From Jeotgalibacillus sp. R-1-5s-1 (GTDB taxonomy: Bacteria > Bacillota > Bacilli > Bacillales > Jeotgalibacillaceae), in contig NZ_SORW01000052.1 in the NCBI RefSeq assembly GCF_004405105.1, positions 1-46,272 on the forward strand: a DNA stretch of 46,272 bases, given 5' to 3'. The translations under genes were made by a program, and so were the position numbers. Of the stretch, positions 41,914 through 46,272 are shown in pieces (position 1 is the first letter of the stretch; each line of letters begins with the position of its first letter). The notes under the pieces were generated by a model. That model made no database searches. It was not told where the DNA came from and was given only the letters and a program-made list of their open reading frames with translations.

Positions 41914-44868
41914 TTACTTCAACACCACATTATCAAACGTCAGCGTATGCCCTTCAAAAGAAGCACCTTCTGTTGCGCCGAGTAAAAACTTCAGGCTGAG
42001 CGGTCCTTTTTCAGGAACGGTAAAGGTAAACTCATATGCCTGCTCGCCTTCCGCAATTGACACCACTTCTGACAGATAACGTGTATAAGCTGCGTTTTCT
42101 ACTGTCACTTCAATGTTTCTGGTTAAAGTAGATGCTGCATCAAAGCTTAATGTGTAGGTTTTACCAGGCTCCAAAGTGAGTCCGTCCTGGAAAAACTGTA
42201 CGCTCCATGCTTCCTGACCCTGCTGTGTAATGTCGATAACGGCTTTTCCGTCAACCTGGGCAACTGATGCCTGAGCATCAAAGTGAATGTAGGAGTTCCA
42301 GCTTTCAAGGCTTGACTCAAATTCCCCGTTTTTAACTGGAACAAGGTCAACCGGATTTCCTGTTTTCTTTAAAAAGACATTGTCTGCTTCAATCAGTCCG
42401 CCACCGACAGACAGCACAAGCTGAGCATTTAGATCATCAAGGCCGGACATCGTGAAAGCCGATGTCTGTGTAGACCAGTCGTCAGTAACAGATAGCGTCT
42501 CAGAATGATACACTTCTGAACCATCCTCACTTAAAAACTCAACGAGCACTTCATTTGATTCGTCAGATTTCAGATCAAGCGTCAGCTCATAGTCACCTTC
42601 GTTCTGAAGCTGGATGCCTTTTTGAATCAGCTGAACGGCATCTGGTTCCTGATCGGACTGTGATGTGAATACACGACGGTCTGCATCAACCTGTACAACA
42701 GCATTTTCATCAGTCTTCTCGATATTCCAGAATAGCAGACGGTCAGGGAAGCCCTGATCAAATGTTCCGTTGTAGACAAGATTTCCGTTGCTTAATGGAT
42801 CTTTTGAAGCATCTTCATTTAATTCCGGTGCTTCTGTTTCCTCTACTTTTACATTGCCAATCCAGACAGGCAGTGTAGAAAGACCAAGATTAAATTCAAG
42901 ACGTGCAGCAACATCCGTTTCCTCTGTCATCTGGAACGTCATTTCATATGTCTTCAGATCACTTGACAGCGCAAAGGATTCGCTGCTTGAGTAAGTCGCA
43001 TAATCCCGGTCCGCATCGCCGCTGACCTTCACATTGATATTGCGGGATTGTGTTGATTTTGCATCAAAGCTTACTTTGTAATAGCGGCCTTTACCAATCG
43101 TTACATCCTGAATTAATTGCACGGAATAAGGCTGACTTCCGCCATTTTGAATGTCTGTTCTGGCGAATGTCTGACCATTAAGGTCCTCAAGTGAAACAGA
43201 CGCCTGTCCGCCGAAATCAGGTACCGTCAGGAAGTACCAGTGATCCGTATTAGCAACGCCATCAATACCTGCAACATCAGGTGAATCCTGATTAAACCCG
43301 CTGTTGTACACCAGGTTGCCGTCCTCTAAAGGAAGTTTTGCATTCTCAGGAAGTGGCTCTGCCTCTACAACAGGCAGTTCAGGCGTTTTGTAATCGCGCC
43401 CTGTCAGATCATAAACACGTACATATTCAACGTCCATCGACTGTGGGAATACCGTATCCTCTGTTGGTTCTCCGTCAAAGTTTCCGCCCACAGCAAGGTT
43501 CAACAGCATATGAAACGGCTGATCGAATGGAGCAGGATATGCGTGATTAGCAGATGCATTTCGCTCTTTGCTGTACCAGTTATCCTGTGTCTGATAAAGG
43601 ACACCATCTACATACCAGCGGATTTCTCCAGGCTCCCACTCCACAGAATAAATGTGCTCATCAGCAATTGTTGAGCCATCAGGGAAGGTATATTCTGCGC
43701 CTGTATACTTGTTGTTTGGCCATGTTTCACCGTAATGAATTGTTCCGATCGCTTCGTGCGGACGGCTTCCTTTTGCTTCTAAAATATCAATCTCACCTGA
43801 TGCAGCCCAGCCGCCGTAGCGATCCTCTTCAGGCAGCATCCAGAAAGCAGGCCACATACCTTTACCTACTGGCAGTGAGGCCTTCATTTCAAATTTACCG
43901 TATGTTTTAGAGAAAAGACCCTTCGTTCTTAAACGTGCAGACGTATAATCGAATCCTTCATATTCCTCTTTAAGCGCTGTAATAGAAAGCTTTCCATCCT
44001 CTGTTTTTGCATTTTCAGGACGGTCTGTATAGTATTGCTTTTCATTATTGCCCCAGCCTGAAATGAATTCTCCGTTGGCATCTGTAAATCCGTTCCCGAT
44101 CTCAAAATCCCATTTAGAACGGTCGATTTCAGTGCTGTTGAATTCATCGTGCCAAACGAGAGACCAAGGCGTGATGAAATCATCCGGGTTGTCAGTAGCC
44201 GTCCCGTTAAACGAAATCGCCTTTTCAAGGTTAGCTTCCTGAATCAGACCTTCACCGGAAATGTTTGATTTGCCGCCTAAAGACGATACCGTAAGTTCTT
44301 TGACGAGGCTATCCAGAGGAAGATCAACATCTGTAAGCGCATTCAAAAATAAGCGATCAACAATACCGTTAATATCTAACTCATTTTCCTTTTTGGAAAG
44401 ACCTTTGTTTTTGCCTTTCACCGTGACGTCTGTGAACTCTCCGTTTAGTTCAGCGTTTGTCCCGTTTAAAAGGGTGATCGCTTCAAAGCCTTCGTTCGTC
44501 AGCTCTGTTTCTGTTAATGAAGCGCCGGACTCAAGCTCTGTCAGGGAGATAAATGTATCTCCGGACACCGTAACTTCTGTATTGTGTGGTGAGTTGTTAA
44601 AGGCAAGTTTTTGCAGTGAAGAGTCCGTGATCGTCAGGCTTTCAGGAGCCTTTCCTTTTATGTAGGTGGATCCTTTCACTGTGACGTTTTCAAGTGTGAT
44701 GTTTTTTCCCGCAGCAGGTGTGATTACGAGATCTCCTTCAATCACCTGATTGCTTAATACAGCCTGCTTCAGTTGAAAGGTTGAGTCTTTTTTAGCATAA
44801 CCAGTACCGGCTACACTTGGTACTGCGAGCGATAAGGCAAGCAGACAGACGCCTGTCTTTTTTAACAT
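41914..44868 (-). CDS. Secreted GH16 beta-glucanase with three carbohydrate-binding modules
   Basis: 984 residues; GAAGGAGGG before the ATG. A signal peptide (about 1-25, cleavage after GYA) is followed by a Thr/Val-rich beta-repeat region (about 30-225). The GH16 domain (about 233-490) opens with WSLVWHDEFNSTEIDRSKW and has the catalytic ExDxxE at E359, D361 and E364. Three CBM4/9-like modules follow (about 517-676, 694-836 and 842-984), each opening with an N-x-x-F-type strand such as NLVYNSGFNQ. The laminarinase type, cutting beta-1,3 or mixed-linked glucans, is most likely. No LPxTG or S-layer anchor is seen, so it is probably released. The LacI-type gene upstream should control it. Confidence 0.94.
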   Translation of the reverse strand: MLKKTGVCLLALSLAVPSVAGTGYAKKDSTFQLKQAVLSNQVIEGDLVITPAAGKNITLENVTVKGSTYIKGKAPESLTITDSSLQKLAFNNSPHNTEVTVSGDTFISLTELESGASLTETELTNEGFEAITLLNGTNAELNGEFTDVTVKGKNKGLSKKENELDINGIVDRLFLNALTDVDLPLDSLVKELTVSSLGGKSNISGEGLIQEANLEKAISFNGTATDNPDDFITPWSLVWHDEFNSTEIDRSKWDFEIGNGFTDANGEFISGWGNNEKQYYTDRPENAKTEDGKLSITALKEEYEGFDYTSARLRTKGLFSKTYGKFEMKASLPVGKGMWPAFWMLPEEDRYGGWAASGEIDILEAKGSRPHEAIGTIHYGETWPNNKYTGAEYTFPDGSTIADEHIYSVEWEPGEIRWYVDGVLYQTQDNWYSKERNASANHAYPAPFDQPFHMLLNLAVGGNFDGEPTEDTVFPQSMDVEYVRVYDLTGRDYKTPELPVVEAEPLPENAKLPLEDGNLVYNSGFNQDSPDVAGIDGVANTDHWYFLTVPDFGGQASVSLEDLNGQTFARTDIQNGGSQPYSVQLIQDVTIGKGRYYKVSFDAKSTQSRNINVKVSGDADRDYATYSSSESFALSSDLKTYEMTFQMTEETDVAARLEFNLGLSTLPVWIGNVKVEETEAPELNEDASKDPLSNGNLVYNGTFDQGFPDRLLFWNIEKTDENAVVQVDADRRVFTSQSDQEPDAVQLIQKGIQLQNEGDYELTLDLKSDESNEVLVEFLSEDGSEVYHSETLSVTDDWSTQTSAFTMSGLDDLNAQLVLSVGGGLIEADNVFLKKTGNPVDLVPVKNGEFESSLESWNSYIHFDAQASVAQVDGKAVIDITQQGQEAWSVQFFQDGLTLEPGKTYTLSFDAASTLTRNIEVTVENAAYTRYLSEVVSIAEGEQAYEFTFTVPEKGPLSLKFLLGATEGASFEGHTLTFDNVVLK

Positions 44869-44888
44869 TGCATTCCCTCCTTCAATTT

Positions 44889-44943
44889 TGTCCTACGTGG
44901 GACATTTGTATATAACTATAAAAGCATTCACTATGATTGACAA
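44889..44943 (-). promoter_or_regulatory. Glucanase promoter with LacI-type operator
   Basis: On the minus strand TTGTCA (44938-44943) and TATAGT (44915-44920) are 17 bp apart. A 16-bp near-perfect palindrome, TGTCCTACGTGGGACA (44889-44904), with a central CG typical of LacI/GalR operators, lies a few bases after the expected start. A wider inverted repeat, AAAGCATTCA (44921-44930) and TGAATGCTTT (44960-44969), brackets the -35 region. Confidence 0.82.
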
Positions 44944-44980
44944 CATTTTTTTACAATAATGAATGCTTTATTTGAAAAAG

Positions 44981-45997
44981 TTATGGACGGGACGCACACG
45001 ACTGACGTTCTGTCAGAACAGCCTGAAAGGATTGTGATGGGACAGATGCTGATTCTTCAATCATGTTAATTAATGTGTAAACGAGATAAGTAGCCATTTC
45101 AATTCTTGGGATGTGCATTGTCGTCAGTGCCGGACTGGTGTATTCTGTAAGTCTGATATTATCAAATCCAATCAGCGAAACGTCCTGCGGAACCTGAATG
45201 TGATGCTCGTGTAACGCTTTTAATGCACCGATCGCAATCAAATCATTAGAGCATACAATCGCTGAGGGAAGTGAATCTGTTTTAACCCATTCACGAATGG
45301 CTTCATAACCGGATTGTTCAATGAAATATCCTTGATAAATCTGCTCTGCGGACAGCCCCGATTCCTTCATCGCTCTCTGAAATCCGTTGAGTCGTTCCTG
45401 AGAAGCTCTATTTTCAGCTTCTCCCGTAATCATACCAAGGACCTGGTGCCCTGATTCAATCAGATAACGGGTCGCCGAATAGGCAGCTTCCTCATTTAAC
45501 AATAGAGGAACGGGTACGTCATCTGTCAGCTGTGTAAGGTTATTCTGATCAAAGACGCCGACCAGAAATCCTGCTTTCGTAATGGCGTCCACGATATTCT
45601 GAACGTTCGACCAGCTGATAATCATCCCTGCATCAATGCTTTTTTCACGGTAAAGCTTTAACACGGGTGCCGGATCGTGAACATCGGCAGTTGTGACAAG
45701 AACGTTATATCCCTTTTCTGCAGAAGCACTGATCATGCTCCCGATCACCACACTGTAAAACTGGTCATCTGCATAAATATTATGCTTAGCCGGATCCTGT
45801 ATGATAAAAAGCCCAAGCGTATGGGTTTTCTGCTTTGTTAAACGGCGTGCAGAAACGTTTGGGTGGTAATTGTGTTCATTCATAATGGCTAAAATCCGCT
45901 CGCGTGTTTCAGCCTTAACCTGCGCGGAGTTATTTAAAACGCGCTGTACCGTTTTCCGGGATACGCCAGCGAGTCTCGCGATATCAAAAGTGTCCAT
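44981..45997 (-). CDS. LacI-family transcriptional regulator
   Basis: 338 residues with the N-terminal helix-turn-helix TFDIARLAGVSRKTVQRVLNNSAQV (about 3-27) and hinge HPNVSARRLTKQKT, then the periplasmic-binding-like sensor domain (about 60-330; LGLFIIQDP, SAIVCSNDLIAIGALKAL, VSLIGFDNIRLTEYTSPALTT). The usual hinge LARSL is ARRLT. AGGAGG precedes the ATG. It lies 112 bp ahead of the glucanase gene in the same direction, and the palindrome in that gap is its likely operator. The inducer is presumably a glucan oligosaccharide. Confidence 0.95.
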   Translation of the reverse strand: MDTFDIARLAGVSRKTVQRVLNNSAQVKAETRERILAIMNEHNYHPNVSARRLTKQKTHTLGLFIIQDPAKHNIYADDQFYSVVIGSMISASAEKGYNVLVTTADVHDPAPVLKLYREKSIDAGMIISWSNVQNIVDAITKAGFLVGVFDQNNLTQLTDDVPVPLLLNEEAAYSATRYLIESGHQVLGMITGEAENRASQERLNGFQRAMKESGLSAEQIYQGYFIEQSGYEAIREWVKTDSLPSAIVCSNDLIAIGALKALHEHHIQVPQDVSLIGFDNIRLTEYTSPALTTMHIPRIEMATYLVYTLINMIEESASVPSQSFQAVLTERQSCASRP

Positions 45998-46108
45998 GAT
46001 GATCCTCCTGTGTTCAAAAGCTTGTTATGTATGATTATAGCGGAAGAATGTGGGATGTGCATGGGAATGGGGGATGTTTAGTGGGAGGGGCGTGTGTGCG
46101 TGGAACCG

Positions 46109-46234
46109 GTTCGTCAGCTTGTTGGGTGAATTCGTGAGTTCCGGCCGAGGGTTCGTGAGGTTAGACGCGAAGTTTGTGAGGTTCCGTGGCAAGTTCGTGA
46201 GCTTCCGCGGGAATTTGTGAGTTTAGTGTAATTT
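46109..46234 (+). repeat. 126-bp array of six 21-bp units, copy D
   Basis: Unit starts at 46109, 46130, 46151, 46172, 46193 and 46213; the last step is 20 bp, as in copy B. Units read GTTCGTGAGGTT or close variants. The closing box is GTGTAATTT (46226-46234), 33 bp after the fifth unit. A G-rich lead-in (GGGAATGGGGGATG, GTGGGAGGGG) precedes it. The window ends 38 bp later, so the right flank is only partly visible. Confidence 0.86.
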
Positions 46235-46272
46235 GACCTATGCAGAAGAGGCGTTTTTACGAGCCAGTATGT

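Overview
The window is ordinary low-to-mid GC Firmicutes chromosome, most likely a Bacillales species of the Bacillaceae/Planococcaceae type. The evidence is consensus AGGAGG-type ribosome binding sites, SigA-, SigB- and CcpA-type sites, an S-box (SAM) riboswitch, and genes of typical Bacillus families (YczE-, YflT- and YfmM-like proteins, TopB, ProI, ArsR/ArsB/ArsC). A moderately halophilic or marine genus such as Jeotgalibacillus is a guess. No tRNA, rRNA, CRISPR array, prophage or intact transposase was found.

Layout. (1) 118-7754: a GGDEF/EAL c-di-GMP gene, then a catabolite-controlled operon with a small membrane protein, a DUF485 protein, an ActP-like Na+/solute symporter, a cNMP-binding/CBS/DUF294 regulator and a DnaQ-like exonuclease. 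(2) 7755-10447: a repeat-rich stretch, an M20 dipeptidase and a large structured non-coding element. (3) 10448-14823: a CNNM/CorC membrane protein, an unknown membrane protein, and a SAM-riboswitch operon (flavin monooxygenase plus ATP-grasp ligase). (4) 15118-19424: two convergent arsenic clusters. One is arsR plus an ArsP-type permease plus Cys-Cys micro-ORFs; the other is arsR-arsB-arsC. (5) 19574-28413: proI, a membrane diguanylate cyclase, an ABC-F ATPase, a MarR/MATE efflux pair, a CPA2 antiporter and a coiled-coil small protein. (6) 28611-31926: an operon of circularly permuted ATP-grasp, alpha-E and transglutaminase-like proteins. (7) 32052-41827: SDR, Na+/H+ antiporter, topB, an MFS pump, YbaK, a SigB stress gene, a YczE-like protein and an acyl-CoA dehydrogenase. 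(8) 41914-45997: a secreted GH16 glucanase with three carbohydrate-binding modules, controlled by a LacI-type regulator.

The most unusual observation is a dispersed non-coding element present four times (7817-7942, 14895-15020, 37002-37127, 46109-46234). Every copy is exactly 126 bp: six directly repeated 21-bp units with core GTTCGTGAGNTT, ending in a GTGACAAAT-like box at a fixed distance. Two copies lie beside a second repeat family: GC-rich hairpins whose stems differ between copies by compensatory changes. A separate ~395-nt element (about 9896-10290) has its own promoter, a long-range closing stem and about nine internal hairpins; I could not assign it to a known RNA family.

These calls come from reading the sequence by eye; no database search or folding program was run. 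Start codons were chosen by ribosome-binding-site spacing, so several are shorter than the longest open frame.
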